Positions 48,141 to 58,500 of a stretch of DNA of 64,000 bases are shown one piece after another. Both the position numbers and the translations under genes were made by a program. Numbering within the stretch: the stretch's first letter is position 1; the number at the start of each line of letters is the position of its first letter. The stretch comes from Mucilaginibacter sp. Bleaf8 (GTDB taxonomy: Bacteria > Bacteroidota > Bacteroidia > Sphingobacteriales > Sphingobacteriaceae), in assembly GCF_018390515.1 (NCBI RefSeq), contig NZ_JAHBBK010000001.1:1674001-1738000 (forward strand). Direction: 5' to 3'. The notes under the pieces are model-generated. The model ran no database searches and was not told the DNA's origin. It saw nothing but the letters and a program-made list of their open reading frames with translations.

Positions 48141-49376
48141 ATGGGAGCATCATCACGCAGTTTGAAAGGCCTGGATTGGTCTAATCTTTTTATGGCCGAT
48201 GTAAAAGATGGCGTGGGTGTTTACCTATCGGTCTATTTACTCACGGTACGCCACTGGCAGCCCGATCAGATAGGATATGTAATAGCTGTACCAGGCTTAG
48301 TAGGAATTTTAATACAACCCCTGGCTGGGGCACTCATCGATAAAACTACTTATAAGCGTTTTTTGCTCATGCTGGCTTCGGGCGTAATTGCGCTGTGCTG
48401 CCTGGTTATCATATTGATGGAAGGCTTTTATCCTACATTTATTTCCCAGGCTGTAGTAGGGTTAGTACAAAGTGTATACACACCAGGAGTGGCCGCCATA
48501 ACCTTAGGCATGGTTGGGCAGGCTGCATTATCTAAACGCATAGGCCGCAACGAAACTTTTAACCATGTGGGCAATATGGCGGCGGCAATCATTGCAGGGT
48601 TAATGGGCCGGTTTATCTCCTATGAGGCTATCTTTTACTTTTCTATCTTTCAGTGCTTCGCGCTGATTGTAGCTGTGCTTTTTATCAAAGAGCAGGATAT
48701 TGATCACAATCTGGCCCGGGCGGCCAGCGCTACCGAATCAACAGACAATAAAGCTACCGGACTTAAACAGCTATTCAGTAGCCGTAAAATTATCGTATTC
48801 ATTATTGCAATGGGGTTGTTCCATTTGGCCAATGCGGCCCTGCTCCCTTTGGTAGGTCAAAAAATGGGACTGGTTGATCAGAAGAACTCCTCTTTGTATC
48901 TTTCTGCAGCGATCATCATTGCACAGGGGGTAATGGCATTTGTGGCATCATACAGCGGTAAAGCGGCCGATAAAGGACGAAAGGCCGTTATGATCATCGC
49001 ATTTATTTTGCTTCCGGTAAGAGCATTGCTTTTTGCCTTTATAGATAATCCATATTTGCTTACGGCTGCACAAATTCTGGACGGCGTTGGAGCCGGTATT
49101 TTTGGTGTTATCAGCATCATCATGATTGCCGATTTGAGTGAGGGCAGCGGCCGCTTTAACTTATTGCAGGGCGTTGTTTACTCGGCTATCGGACTGGCTT
49201 GTTCTATAAGCAGTATTTTAAGCGGCATCATTGTTAAAAACTTTGGCTATGCCGTAGGCTTTGTTGCTTTAGCTGCTGTTGCTGTATTAGGAGCACTTTT
49301 CTTTCAGTTTGTGGTACCCGAAACCAAAGGAATTAATGCCGGCGAGGCACCTGACCAAGCAGTTAAAAATGCTTAA
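48141..49376 (+). CDS. Major facilitator superfamily transporter
   Basis: This 411-residue protein has 12 predicted TM helices. The N-terminal GLDWSNLFMADVKDGVGVY and the loop AGALIDKTTYKRFLL fit the MFS loop 2-3 motif. The central loop after TM6 is polar (residues about 195-215), and the second half has SGKAADKGRKAVMI. It is likely an efflux or sugar transporter. The substrate is unknown. Confidence 0.82.
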   Translation: MGASSRSLKGLDWSNLFMADVKDGVGVYLSVYLLTVRHWQPDQIGYVIAVPGLVGILIQPLAGALIDKTTYKRFLLMLASGVIALCCLVIILMEGFYPTFISQAVVGLVQSVYTPGVAAITLGMVGQAALSKRIGRNETFNHVGNMAAAIIAGLMGRFISYEAIFYFSIFQCFALIVAVLFIKEQDIDHNLARAASATESTDNKATGLKQLFSSRKIIVFIIAMGLFHLANAALLPLVGQKMGLVDQKNSSLYLSAAIIIAQGVMAFVASYSGKAADKGRKAVMIIAFILLPVRALLFAFIDNPYLLTAAQILDGVGAGIFGVISIIMIADLSEGSGRFNLLQGVVYSAIGLACSISSILSGIIVKNFGYAVGFVALAAVAVLGALFFQFVVPETKGINAGEAPDQAVKNA

Positions 49377-49637
49377 AAAGCCCAAACCCACTACCCTCAG
49401 AAACATATTAATCCCAGTGTCATACTATAAGAATTAACAGTAATTTCAAGGCTTTATTAAAGTGATATGCGGATAATTATTTGTAAATTTATACTATTGA
49501 AAAGGGCTTGAACGGGCATTAATAGCTCCAATTATTAAAGTAGCGATGATAAGTAATTAAGTGTCATAAGCTTAATTAAATTGCCTAATAACCTAAAAAA
49601 TATTTACTAAAATATTTAGTATTTCAATTAGAATAAG

Positions 49638-49645
49638 TATATTTG
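49638..49645 (+). promoter_or_regulatory. Candidate -7 element for recA
   Basis: TATATTTG matches TAnnTTTG exactly, with a 19-nt leader to the recA ATG. I saw no convincing LexA-type operator in the 288-nt region upstream. Confidence 0.5.
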
Positions 49646-49664
49646 TTATAGAAAAAAACAACGA

Positions 49665-50675
49665 ATGAGTAACGCAGATAAATTAAAAGCACTGCAGCTT
49701 ACGCTGGATAAGCTGGAAAAATCGTACGGTAAAGGAACCATCATGAAACTGGGTGATTCTGTAATTGAGCCTATCGAGGTTATCCCTACCGGTTCACTTA
49801 CACTGGACTTAGCTTTAGGCGTAGGCGGTTTACCTAAAGGCCGTGTGATCGAGATATATGGTCCGGAGTCTTCTGGTAAAACTACACTGGCTATACATGC
49901 TATTGCCGAAAGTCAGAAAAAAGGCGGCATTGCAGCCTTTATTGATGCCGAGCACGCTTTTGACCGTTTTTATGCCCAAAAGCTGGGTGTGGATGTTGAG
50001 AATCTGTTGATCTCGCAACCAGATAACGGTGAGCAAGCTCTTGAAATTGCTGATAACCTGATCCGCTCAGGCGCTATTGATATTATTGTAATTGACTCGG
50101 TTGCCGCACTGGTACCTAAAGGCGAGATTGAAGGCGAGATGGGTGACTCTAAAATGGGCTTACAGGCTCGTTTAATGTCGCAAGCCTTGCGTAAACTTAC
50201 CGGTACTATTAACAAAACCGGTTGCTGCTGTATCTTCATCAACCAGTTACGTGAAAAAATTGGTGTGATGTTCGGTAACCCCGAAACTACTACCGGTGGT
50301 AACGCCCTGAAATTTTACGCTTCTGTGCGTTTGGATGTACGCCGTATATCACAAATTAAAGATAGCGACGAGGTATCGGGTAACCGTGTGAAGGTGAAAA
50401 TTGTGAAGAACAAAGTAGCGCCTCCGTTCCGCCTGGCCGAGTTTGATATTATGTTTGGCGAAGGTATTTCCAAAGCCGGCGAGATTATCGATTTGGGCGT
50501 GGAGCATAACGTGATCAAAAAATCAGGATCATGGTTTAGCTATGGCGACAGCCGTTTAGGCCAAGGCCGTGATGCCGTTAAGCAGTTAATTATTGATAAT
50601 CCGGAACTGATGGAAGAACTGGAAAACAAGATCAAAGAAATTGTATCAGGCGATAACCTGCCAGAAGAAGTTTAA
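49665..50675 (+). CDS. recA: Recombinase A
   Basis: This is the homologous-recombination and SOS ATPase, of 336 residues. It has the Walker A motif [14 protein letters not shown] (about 65-78), [15 protein letters not shown] (Walker B), the DNA loop [19 protein letters not shown] and [20 protein letters not shown]. The length and C-terminal acidic tail are normal. A terminator follows. Confidence 0.97.
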   Translation: MSNADKLKALQLTLDKLEKSYGKGTIMKLGDSVIEPIEVIPTGSLTLDLALGVGGLPKGRVIEIYGPESSGKTTLAIHAIAESQKKGGIAAFIDAEHAFDRFYAQKLGVDVENLLISQPDNGEQALEIADNLIRSGAIDIIVIDSVAALVPKGEIEGEMGDSKMGLQARLMSQALRKLTGTINKTGCCCIFINQLREKIGVMFGNPETTTGGNALKFYASVRLDVRRISQIKDSDEVSGNRVKVKIVKNKVAPPFRLAEFDIMFGEGISKAGEIIDLGVEHNVIKKSGSWFSYGDSRLGQGRDAVKQLIIDNPELMEELENKIKEIVSGDNLPEEV

Positions 50676-50695
50676 CCAATTATAAACTTCAGTTT

Positions 50696-50729
50696 AAAAA
50701 GCCGCTTAGCTATCTAAGCGGCTTTTTTT
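50696..50729 (+). terminator. Intrinsic terminator of recA
   Basis: The stem AAAAAGCCGCTTAG pairs with CTAAGCGGCTTTTT with a 4-nt loop and T-tail. Confidence 0.9.
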
Positions 50730-50806
50730 GTTAATATTTTTTCTAATTAATTAAAACACAAATACACTTTTATGTGTAGTTAATCTGCTTTTAATCAACA
50801 ACCTTT

Positions 50807-52078
50807 ATGAAAAAACACTTATCCAATTTTGCATTACTGCTGCTCAGCTGCATGTGCATAGCACTTATTGAAAGTTGTAAAGACAACTCCATTGACCCGG
50901 ATTTCAATATTTCTTCTATTAATCCCGATTCGGCAAAGATTGGGGATGTGATACGTATCAACGGCAATGGCTTTAGCCAAACTCCTGGTGAAGACACTGT
51001 GAAATTCAATGGTATCAACGCCGTAGTACAAACGGCTGCAACAAATACCTTACTGGTGCAAGTACCAAGCGGTGCCACCAGTGGCACCATAACTGTAAAG
51101 GTTGGCAATAAATCAGCCTCAAGCTCCGAACCATTTAAAGTACTTAATCAAGGTCCCAACTCCGGTGTAAGTTACATAACTGTACTGGGCGGACAGGCGT
51201 CGTTTACCAAGCTAGCTACTCTGCCACAAACACCTACGGTTATGTACATTGATAAAGCGCACAATTTGATCTACTATTCAGATTTTTCGCAAATGAATAA
51301 CGGCAGCAGCGTTTATAAGGTATCATTAACAGGCGGTAGCGAACAAAAATTAACAACTGATGCCCGCATAACCAATGTAAAAAACATTACGTCAGATGGT
51401 AACGGAAATGTTTATGTATTGGCTGTAGAAAGCAGTGATCAGATAGAGGGCAGTATATACAAAATCACAGCCGACGGTTCACAGGTAACACAGATTGCCG
51501 CTAAAGTAAAAACGCCTAACAACCCTATTCTCGCAGCAAACGCAACCGGCGACGTTTATTATGGCGAGAACCTGTACAACGCAAATGGGCAAACATTTTA
51601 CAACGCCGAGTTACAGAGTAGCATGTATGCCAGCTTATATAAGAATGCAGCGTTCTATTACATACTAAATGCAGCAAATCAACCAATTTATCGTTATGAT
51701 ATGACTGCTAACACCAAAACCGATATAAACATCAATTTACAAGGACTATTTACGCCCGACGATCCTAACTATAAGGGATTCACTGATAATGACATCAACA
51801 GAAAGAATTTCGGTTTCAGTGTAGATGACAATGCTAACTTGTATGCGCTATACATGCACAAAGCTAGTGATAGCGAAACTAGGAATACCTTTTACCTTCG
51901 TCAGGTAAAAGACGGCAACAGCACGCTTCTTGCTAAATTTACTACCATATTCTCAGTTGGTAATTTCGCCAACGATCCGCAGGCTTCCACCGGAGGTATA
52001 CTATTTGCCTCCGATGCTTCAGGAAATTTATATCTGAGATACAATGACAGAGATATTATTAAAATAACACATAATTAA
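50807..52078 (+). CDS. IPT/TIG-domain lipoprotein with beta-propeller-like body
   Basis: This 423-residue surface or periplasmic lipoprotein has a signal (LSNFALLLLSCMCIALIESC) with the mature Cys at about 24. One IPT/TIG immunoglobulin-like domain (about 34-110) has ISSINPDSAKIGDVIRINGN. A region with NHL/SMP-like repeats (YIDKAHNLIYYSD, SDGNGNVYVLAV, DDNANLYALYM, SDASGNLYLRYN) then resembles a six-bladed propeller. The ligand is unknown. Confidence 0.75.
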   Translation: MKKHLSNFALLLLSCMCIALIESCKDNSIDPDFNISSINPDSAKIGDVIRINGNGFSQTPGEDTVKFNGINAVVQTAATNTLLVQVPSGATSGTITVKVGNKSASSSEPFKVLNQGPNSGVSYITVLGGQASFTKLATLPQTPTVMYIDKAHNLIYYSDFSQMNNGSSVYKVSLTGGSEQKLTTDARITNVKNITSDGNGNVYVLAVESSDQIEGSIYKITADGSQVTQIAAKVKTPNNPILAANATGDVYYGENLYNANGQTFYNAELQSSMYASLYKNAAFYYILNAANQPIYRYDMTANTKTDININLQGLFTPDDPNYKGFTDNDINRKNFGFSVDDNANLYALYMHKASDSETRNTFYLRQVKDGNSTLLAKFTTIFSVGNFANDPQASTGGILFASDASGNLYLRYNDRDIIKITHN

Positions 52079-52085
52079 TTCACCG

Positions 52086-52113
52086 AAAGCCGCTTTAGTA
52101 AAGCGGCTTTTTT
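52086..52113 (+). terminator. Intrinsic terminator
   Basis: The stem AAAGCCGCTTT pairs with AAAGCGGCTTT, loop AGT, followed by a T-run. It terminates the IPT lipoprotein gene. Confidence 0.88.
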
Positions 52114-52204
52114 GTTAAGAAAACAATCCTGATAGAAGTTTGACAAACATATCACACTGGTATTGTTGTTTTGAAACATACATCTAATTAAAATAGAAAC
52201 ACAC

Positions 52205-53047
52205 ATGAGTAAAGTATGGTTTATTACCGGTTGCTCCACCGGGTTCGGTCGCGAACTGGCAAAGGAAGTTTTGGCAGCCGGTTACCAGGCAGCAGTTACA
52301 TCCCGCAAGACGGAAGACATTCAGGATATAGTTGATGCCTACCCCGAAACGGCAATTGCCATAAAGCTTGATGTAACAAAAAGCAATGAAATTGAAGCTG
52401 CTGTAAAGCAAATAGAAGATAAGTTTGGCCGCATTGATGTATTGGTTAACAATGCAGGCATTGGCTACTTTGGCGCTATTGAAGAGAGTGAGGAAGATGA
52501 GGTACGCCGTATGTTCGAAATCAACTTTTTTGGCTTAGCTAATGTAACTAAAGCGGTATTGCCTGTTATGCGGGCACAACGCAGCGGTCATATCCTTAAT
52601 GTTGCCTCTATTGGCGGCTTGGTTGGCTTCCCGGCTGTTGGCTTTTATAACGCTACCAAGTTTGCGGTTGATGGTCTTTCCGAATCCCTATCGAAGGAAG
52701 TTGCGCCATTGGGCATTAAAGTAACGGTAATTGCGCCAAGTGGCTTCCGTACCGATTGGGCAGGCCGATCAGCCAATAACAGCAAAATCGAGATCGAGGA
52801 TTACAAAGATACAGCCGGCCAGAATAAGGGCAACATCCGCGGTTACAGCGGCAAACAGCCCGGCGACCCGGTACGTGCAGCCAAAGCTATGATCAAAGTA
52901 ACGGAAACCGAAAATCCACCTTTACGCTTGCTGTTAGGTGAAGCAGCCCTGAAAGGCGCACGCAACAAGGTAGAATTACTGAAAACGGATTTCGATACCT
53001 GGGCCGAAACCAGCATTGGTGCCGATTTCCCGAAAGAGGAGCAATAG
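52205..53047 (+). CDS. Short-chain dehydrogenase/reductase
   Basis: This 280-residue classical SDR has the cofactor loop TGCSTGFG (about 8-15), the structural motif NNAGIG and the catalytic Tyr-x3-Lys YNATK. The extra C-terminal region (about 200-280) is long but within the family range. The substrate is unknown. Confidence 0.85.
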   Translation: MSKVWFITGCSTGFGRELAKEVLAAGYQAAVTSRKTEDIQDIVDAYPETAIAIKLDVTKSNEIEAAVKQIEDKFGRIDVLVNNAGIGYFGAIEESEEDEVRRMFEINFFGLANVTKAVLPVMRAQRSGHILNVASIGGLVGFPAVGFYNATKFAVDGLSESLSKEVAPLGIKVTVIAPSGFRTDWAGRSANNSKIEIEDYKDTAGQNKGNIRGYSGKQPGDPVRAAKAMIKVTETENPPLRLLLGEAALKGARNKVELLKTDFDTWAETSIGADFPKEEQ

Positions 53048-53092
53048 CTCCTCTTTTCCCTTATGTAGGTAGGACTTTATAAAAATTTATCT

Positions 53093-53180
53093 AGTTGTCA
53101 TCTCGAACGATAGTGAGAGATCTTTTATGAGCGAAAGACATAGCGTACAAGGTTTCTCACTATCGTTCGAAATGACAACT
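53093..53180. repeat. Intergenic palindromic repeat
   Basis: The left arm (53093-53122) begins AGTTGTCATCTCGAACGATA. The right arm (53151-53180) ends TATCGTTCGAAATGACAACT. The arms match as inverted repeats at 27 of 30 positions, with a 28-nt spacer. It lies between the SDR and aldo/keto reductase genes and looks like a dispersed REP or MITE-type element. Confidence 0.75.
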
Positions 53181-53223
53181 TCTCATTTAAAGCATTCTGT
53201 ATTTTACATTATAAATTTAAAAC

Positions 53224-54255
53224 ATGGAACACAGACAGTTAGGCGCATCTGGTTTATTTGTACCGGTGCTCAGTTTCGGAACCGCAACCTTTGGCGGTGG
53301 TAATGAGTTTTTTAAAGCCTGGGGTAATACCCAGTTGGATGAAGCTAAACGCTTAGTTAACCTTTGCCTGGATGAAGGCGTTAACTTTTTCGACACGGCG
53401 AATGTATACTCGCAAGGTACCTCCGAAGAGATTTTAGGCAAAGCACTGGAAGGCATGCGCAACCAGGTAATCATATCTACCAAAGCCACTTTCCCGATGG
53501 GTGATGGTGCAAACGACTTTGGTTCATCGCGCTCGCACCTGATACAAGCCTGCGAGGATAGTTTGCGCCGCCTGCAAACCGATCATATTGATATTTACCA
53601 CATGCACGGTTTTGACGGTAACACACCTGTTGAAGAGACCTTGCGCGCATTGGATGATCTAATTACTGCCGGTAAAATCCGCTACATCGCCTGCTCCAAC
53701 TTTTCGGGCTGGCATTTAATGAAATCGCTTTCCGCATCCGAAAGATACGGATGGGCCAAGTATGTGGCGCACCAAGCGTATTACTCACTGCTCGACCGGG
53801 AGTTTGAATGGGAGCTGATGCCGCTGGGTATCGATCAAAAAGTAAGTACTATTGTTTGGAGCCCGCTGTCGTCAGGCCGCTTAAGTGGTAAATTCCGCCG
53901 CGACCAGCCTATGCCGCAGGACAACCGTATGGCGCAGGGCGGCTCACATGGCCCGGCTACCAACTTTGAAAGATTGTATACCATTATGGATGCCCTGGAC
54001 GAAGTTGCCGAAGAAACCGGCAAAAGCGTAGCACAGGTAGCCCTTAACTGGTTACTGCAACGCCCAACCGTAGTAAACCTGGTAATAGGCGCCCGCAATG
54101 AAGAACAACTAAAGCAAAACCTGGCAGCCGTGGGCTGGAACTTAACCACCGAACAGGTTAAAAAGCTGGATGCAGCCAGCGATGCCGATCCAATTTATCC
54201 TTATTGGCACCAGCGTCAAAACCCGAAATTAAATCCGCTGCCTAAGTTTTATTAA
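53224..54255 (+). CDS. Aldo/keto reductase
   Basis: This is a 343-residue TIM-barrel NADPH oxidoreductase. The catalytic residues are Asp and Tyr in FFDTANVYSQG, Lys in VIISTKATF and His in YHMHGFDG. The cofactor-binding segment is NLVIGARNEEQLKQNL. It is closest to the YajO-like/general stress AKR group. The substrate is unknown. Confidence 0.88.
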   Translation: MEHRQLGASGLFVPVLSFGTATFGGGNEFFKAWGNTQLDEAKRLVNLCLDEGVNFFDTANVYSQGTSEEILGKALEGMRNQVIISTKATFPMGDGANDFGSSRSHLIQACEDSLRRLQTDHIDIYHMHGFDGNTPVEETLRALDDLITAGKIRYIACSNFSGWHLMKSLSASERYGWAKYVAHQAYYSLLDREFEWELMPLGIDQKVSTIVWSPLSSGRLSGKFRRDQPMPQDNRMAQGGSHGPATNFERLYTIMDALDEVAEETGKSVAQVALNWLLQRPTVVNLVIGARNEEQLKQNLAAVGWNLTTEQVKKLDAASDADPIYPYWHQRQNPKLNPLPKFY

Positions 54256-54270
54256 TAGCTAACTTACATA

Positions 54271-54309
54271 AAAAAAGAGCCGCATATTTACATATGCGGC
54301 TCTTTTTTT
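54271..54309. terminator. Bidirectional intrinsic terminator
   Basis: The stem AAAAAAGAGCCGCATAT pairs with ATATGCGGCTCTTTTTT around a 4-nt loop, between the convergent aldo/keto reductase gene and the 56-residue membrane protein gene. Confidence 0.92.
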
Positions 54310-54318
54310 ATGTAATGC

Positions 54319-54489
54319 TTACTTACCCTTGGTACCCCAATACATGTAAATTATACCGAGAACTACAATCAGCACCAATACAATCAGGCCGGTAATGCCT
54401 TTACGTTTATCTTGCCGCATTACCCAAACCAGTGCTGCCACAAGCGGTAAAACAAAAATCAGCCAAAAAATCAGGGATGGTAAACTCAT
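54319..54489 (-). CDS. 56-residue two-helix membrane protein
   Basis: The frame begins MSLPSLIFWLIFVLPLV. It has one TM helix, a charged loop (MRQDKRKGI), then a second helix (LIVLVLIVVLGIIYMY) and ends WGTKGK. It lies 18 nt downstream of tsaD on the same strand and ends next to a strong terminator, as expected for a real last gene of an operon. I do not know its function. Confidence 0.7.
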   Translation of the reverse strand: MSLPSLIFWLIFVLPLVAALVWVMRQDKRKGITGLIVLVLIVVLGIIYMYWGTKGK

Positions 54490-54507
54490 ATCAATGTATA
54501 AAGGGGG

Positions 54508-55509
54508 TTAAAAAGGCATGCGTGCTAACGGCGCAACATGCTGGTTGGTAAAATCGCCTTTCAAAAACTTGTAATAGCCGGCAATGGCAATCATGGCTGC
54601 ATTATCAGTACAGTATTCCATTTTAGGGATAAAGCAGTTCCAGCCGTGCTTCTCGCCCAGTTGTTGCAAGCCTTGGCGTAAGCCAGTATTGGCCGATACA
54701 CCACCGGCCAAAGCAATATCTTTAATACCGTACTCCTTTGCAGCTTTAGTTAACTTATTCAGCAATATGGTTACAATCCTTTTTTCTACAGATGCGCAGA
54801 TGTCGGCCATATTTTCCTGAATAAAATCAGGGTTCTTGGCAACATTATTTTGAATAAAGTATAGTATTGATGTTTTTAAGCCGCTAAAGCTAAAGTTGTA
54901 TCCCGGTATTTGCGGCTCCGGAAACTGGTAAGCATCGGGGTTACCCTGGCGGGCGTATTTATCAATAAGCGGACCGCCCGGATAAGGTAAGCCCAGTATC
55001 TTACTGGTTTTATCCATGGCTTCGCCTGCAGCATCATCTTGCGTATGGCCAATTACTTCCATATCAAAGTAATCCTTCACCAACACAATTTGTGTATGCC
55101 CGCCCGAAACGGTAAGGCATAAAAATGGGAAAGACGGTTTGTGATCACCAATAAAATGCGCCAATACATGTGCCTGCATATGGTTAATATCAATAAGCGG
55201 CAAACAATTAGCCAGTGCAAAAGCTTTAGCAAACGACACGCCGACCAGCAGGGAACCTAAAAGACCCGGTCCGCGCGTAAAAGCTACAGCATCAATATCA
55301 TTTTTGTTTATTTTTGCGTTAGATATTGCTTGCTGCACCGCAGGAATGATATTTTGTTGATGTACCCTGGAAGCCAGTTCGGGCACTACGCCGCCGTAGG
55401 CTTCATGTATGGTTTGGTTGGCAATAACGTTGCTCAACATTACCCCATCGGCGCATATAGCTGCCGAGGTTTCATCACAAGAAGATTCAATTCCTAATAT
55501 TACAGGCAC
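54508..55509 (-). CDS. tsaD: tRNA N6-threonylcarbamoyladenosine transferase TsaD
   Basis: TsaD transfers threonylcarbamoyl to A37 of ANN-decoding tRNAs. The protein has 333 residues. It opens MPVILGIESSCDETSAA. The metal-binding His pair is in NHMQAHVLAH (H110, H114), and GPGLLGSLLVG and SGGHTQ are conserved. The start is a GTG at 55509. An exact -7 element (TAATTTTG on the minus strand, 55530-55537) lies 20 nt upstream and overlaps the likely start of the divergent TamB-like gene. Confidence 0.95.
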   Translation of the reverse strand: MPVILGIESSCDETSAAICADGVMLSNVIANQTIHEAYGGVVPELASRVHQQNIIPAVQQAISNAKINKNDIDAVAFTRGPGLLGSLLVGVSFAKAFALANCLPLIDINHMQAHVLAHFIGDHKPSFPFLCLTVSGGHTQIVLVKDYFDMEVIGHTQDDAAGEAMDKTSKILGLPYPGGPLIDKYARQGNPDAYQFPEPQIPGYNFSFSGLKTSILYFIQNNVAKNPDFIQENMADICASVEKRIVTILLNKLTKAAKEYGIKDIALAGGVSANTGLRQGLQQLGEKHGWNCFIPKMEYCTDNAAMIAIAGYYKFLKGDFTNQHVAPLARMPF

Positions 55510-55529
55510 TTTGATTAACTTTTAAAAGG

Positions 55530-55537
55530 CAAAATTA
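55530..55537 (-). promoter_or_regulatory. Candidate -7 element for tsaD
   Basis: The minus strand reads TAATTTTG, matching TAnnTTTG. It lies in the very short gap between tsaD and the TamB-like gene. Confidence 0.4.
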
Positions 55538-55587
55538 TTAAAAAAATACTCAAAATAGCGCTTATCCTCGTACTCATCATTTTTCTG

Positions 55588-58500
55588 ATGATGAGTATTG
55601 TGCTATTACTTTTCCAGTTTAAGCCGGTGCAAACCTGGGCGGCTAAAAAAGCCACCGGTTATTTATCTAACGAACTGCATACTAAAGTTGATATAAAAAG
55701 CCTGTACATAAAACCTTTTTCGTCAGTAGTGCTGGAAGATCTATATGTGCTGGACAAACAAAAAGATACTTTACTGCATACACCTCGTTTAACTGTTGAA
55801 TTGAACAGGTTCTCACCTTTTAACAGCATTAAAAAACGTGAACTTAATTTCAACCTCATTCAGTTGGACAACGGTTCTTTTTACCTGAAAAAGTTAAAAG
55901 ACAGTACCACCAACCTGCAATTTATTATCGATTACTTTAGCGGCAAGCCGGATACGGCAAAGAAAGTCAGTAAGCCATGGACGATCAACTTCGGTAAAGT
56001 TGCGCTAAATAACTTTCATTTCAGGTATAAAAACAACCTCAGCCGCTTGGCTACGCCCCGTCAGGTAAACTTTGACGATATTGATGTAACCCGCTTAAGC
56101 CTGGGATTAACTCAGGTAGATTTAAAGAACCACCTGTTTAAAGGCCACTTACAAAACCTTACCCTGCATGAGAAAAGCGGGTTTGACGTGCGCAACCTGA
56201 CCGTTAACGCTACTATTGATACCACGCAGATATTGCTACAAAACCTGCTGCTGCAAACACCGCACTCGCTGGTTAAAGACTATTTCAGGATGCGGTTTAA
56301 ATCATTTGATGATTTCAGTGACTTTGAAAACCGTGTGCGAATGGATGCCGATATTAAAACCTCGCACCTGTCATCAAAAGATGTGGCTTACTTTACCAGT
56401 TCGCTGGATAAATCATCGTTTGAATTTGGATTGAATGGCCGCGCAAGGGGCTTGGTTAATAATATTAAAGCTCGCAACCTGATGGTTACTACCGGCCAGG
56501 CCACCTATCTTAAAGGCGATTTTAACCTGAAAGGCCTGCCTGATTGGGAAAAGACTTATCTGGATTTAAGTTTTGAACAGCTGGCCAGCAACAAGAAAGA
56601 TCTTGATAATATATTAAGCAAGCTTGTAGGCAGTAAGATGATTTTACCCGCTTTCCTGAACAAATTTGGCAACATCAACTTTACCGGAAAATTAACTGGC
56701 TACCAGAATAGTTTTACCACTACCGGTACCTTCAAAACCAAGCTGGGCCGCCTGGATCCGGACCTGAATTTAAAGTTTGATGCCAAAAACGTGCCTGCTT
56801 ATAGTGGTATGGTTACTGCAACCAACTTTGATTTAGCCAGCCTGATGGGTGATAATACCTTAGGCCGTACCACCTTTAAAGCCAATGTAAAAGGCCGTGG
56901 CGATGAGCTTAAAAACCTGAATGCCGATATACAGGCGCAGATAAGCTATATTGCTTTCAAAGGCTACACTTACCATAACCTTACTGCAAACGGCAGTTTC
57001 CAGAACCAGGTTGCCAATGGCAGGGTTACTATCAATGACAGAAACCTAAAGCTTAATTTGGCCGGTAATATAAATTTAAAGCCGCGATTACCACAGTATA
57101 CCTTTAACGGCAGCATTACCGATGCACACATAAACCGGTTGCGCCTGCTTAAAGATACCATTACGTTAACCACTATAATAAACACCAGCTTTTCGGGCGA
57201 CGCTTTGGATAACATGCAGGGACATGTAACCTTGTCCCCTACGCGGATAACCACGCCATCGCAAAACTATGTACTGGATTCGGTAAGTTTAAGTGCGAGT
57301 GGTTCGGGCAACAACCGGCTTATCAACCTAAAATCGGACTTGGCTGATGGCAGTATCAAAGGAACTTTTGACCTGGCAACGCTCCCCTCTTACTTTAAAA
57401 CGATTGCCAAGAAATATATTCCGTCACTTAAAACACAGATAGTAAGACCTAAGCCCGAGAACTTTGAGTTTAACCTGCGACTTAAAAACATGGACCCTGT
57501 GCTGGCCATGTTTGCCCCTAATGTAAAACTACCTGATCAGGGTAGCTTTGTTGGCCGTTTCAATTCGGCAGATAGAACAGCGACGCTGAATGGCGGTATC
57601 AAAACCATCAGAGTTGGCAAAATGGTTTTTCATGATTTTATTGTGGATGAAAGCACTGCCGATAGTGTACTTAACGTCAACCTATCCCTAAGCCGGGTAG
57701 ATTTAACGGATAGCTTATACATTAAAGACATCAACGTATCCAACTTCCTGAAAAACGACAGTCTGAACTTCAACGTTAAGCTATCCGATAAAAATGCACG
57801 TAACCAGTTAGACTTGTACGGGCTGGTTGAATTTGGCCGGGATACAACCGCCAAGTTAAAGCTGCTGCCATCGGAGGTAGTTTTGGAAAGTGAATCTTGG
57901 CGATTGCAGGAACAAGTACGCATCCGCTTGCTGGATGGCAAAACACAGATATCCGGCTTTGAACTATCAAATGGCGAACAACATGTACGTATTGACGGCT
58001 TTGTATCTGCCAACCCAGAAGACAAGCTTAAACTGGAGTTCGAAAAATTCAGTATGGCTACCTTCAACCAGCTTACCAAAGCTGCGGGCGTACACTTACA
58101 AGGGCATTTAAACGGGGCTATTAATCTAAGCGCTGTAACCAAAGCACCGGGTATTGATGCCAATTTAAGGATCGACTCGCTGTTGATGAACCAAACACTG
58201 GTAGGCGATGTAAAAATAGAATCGAGTTTGGATAACAAACGCAAGCAGGCCGATGTGAAACTCAATATACTTAACCGTGGCTTGGAAACCATGAATATTG
58301 CCGGTGCTTATTATCTGGACAGAGAAAATGACAACTTGGATTTCAATATCCGGATGGACCAAACCGAGGCGATTATATTCGAGCCATTTGTTAAGGGCTT
58401 GGTTTCTGACGTTAAAGGAACAATATCCAGCGATGTTAAACTTACCGGCTCGCCGTCCAATCCTCAACTCAATGGCAACATTACCTTAGCCAATACCGGC

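Noticed and set aside
57630..58292. 220-codon minus-strand frame inside the TamB-like gene
   Set aside because: It is a Ser/Leu-rich shadow of the beta-repeat region with no start context.
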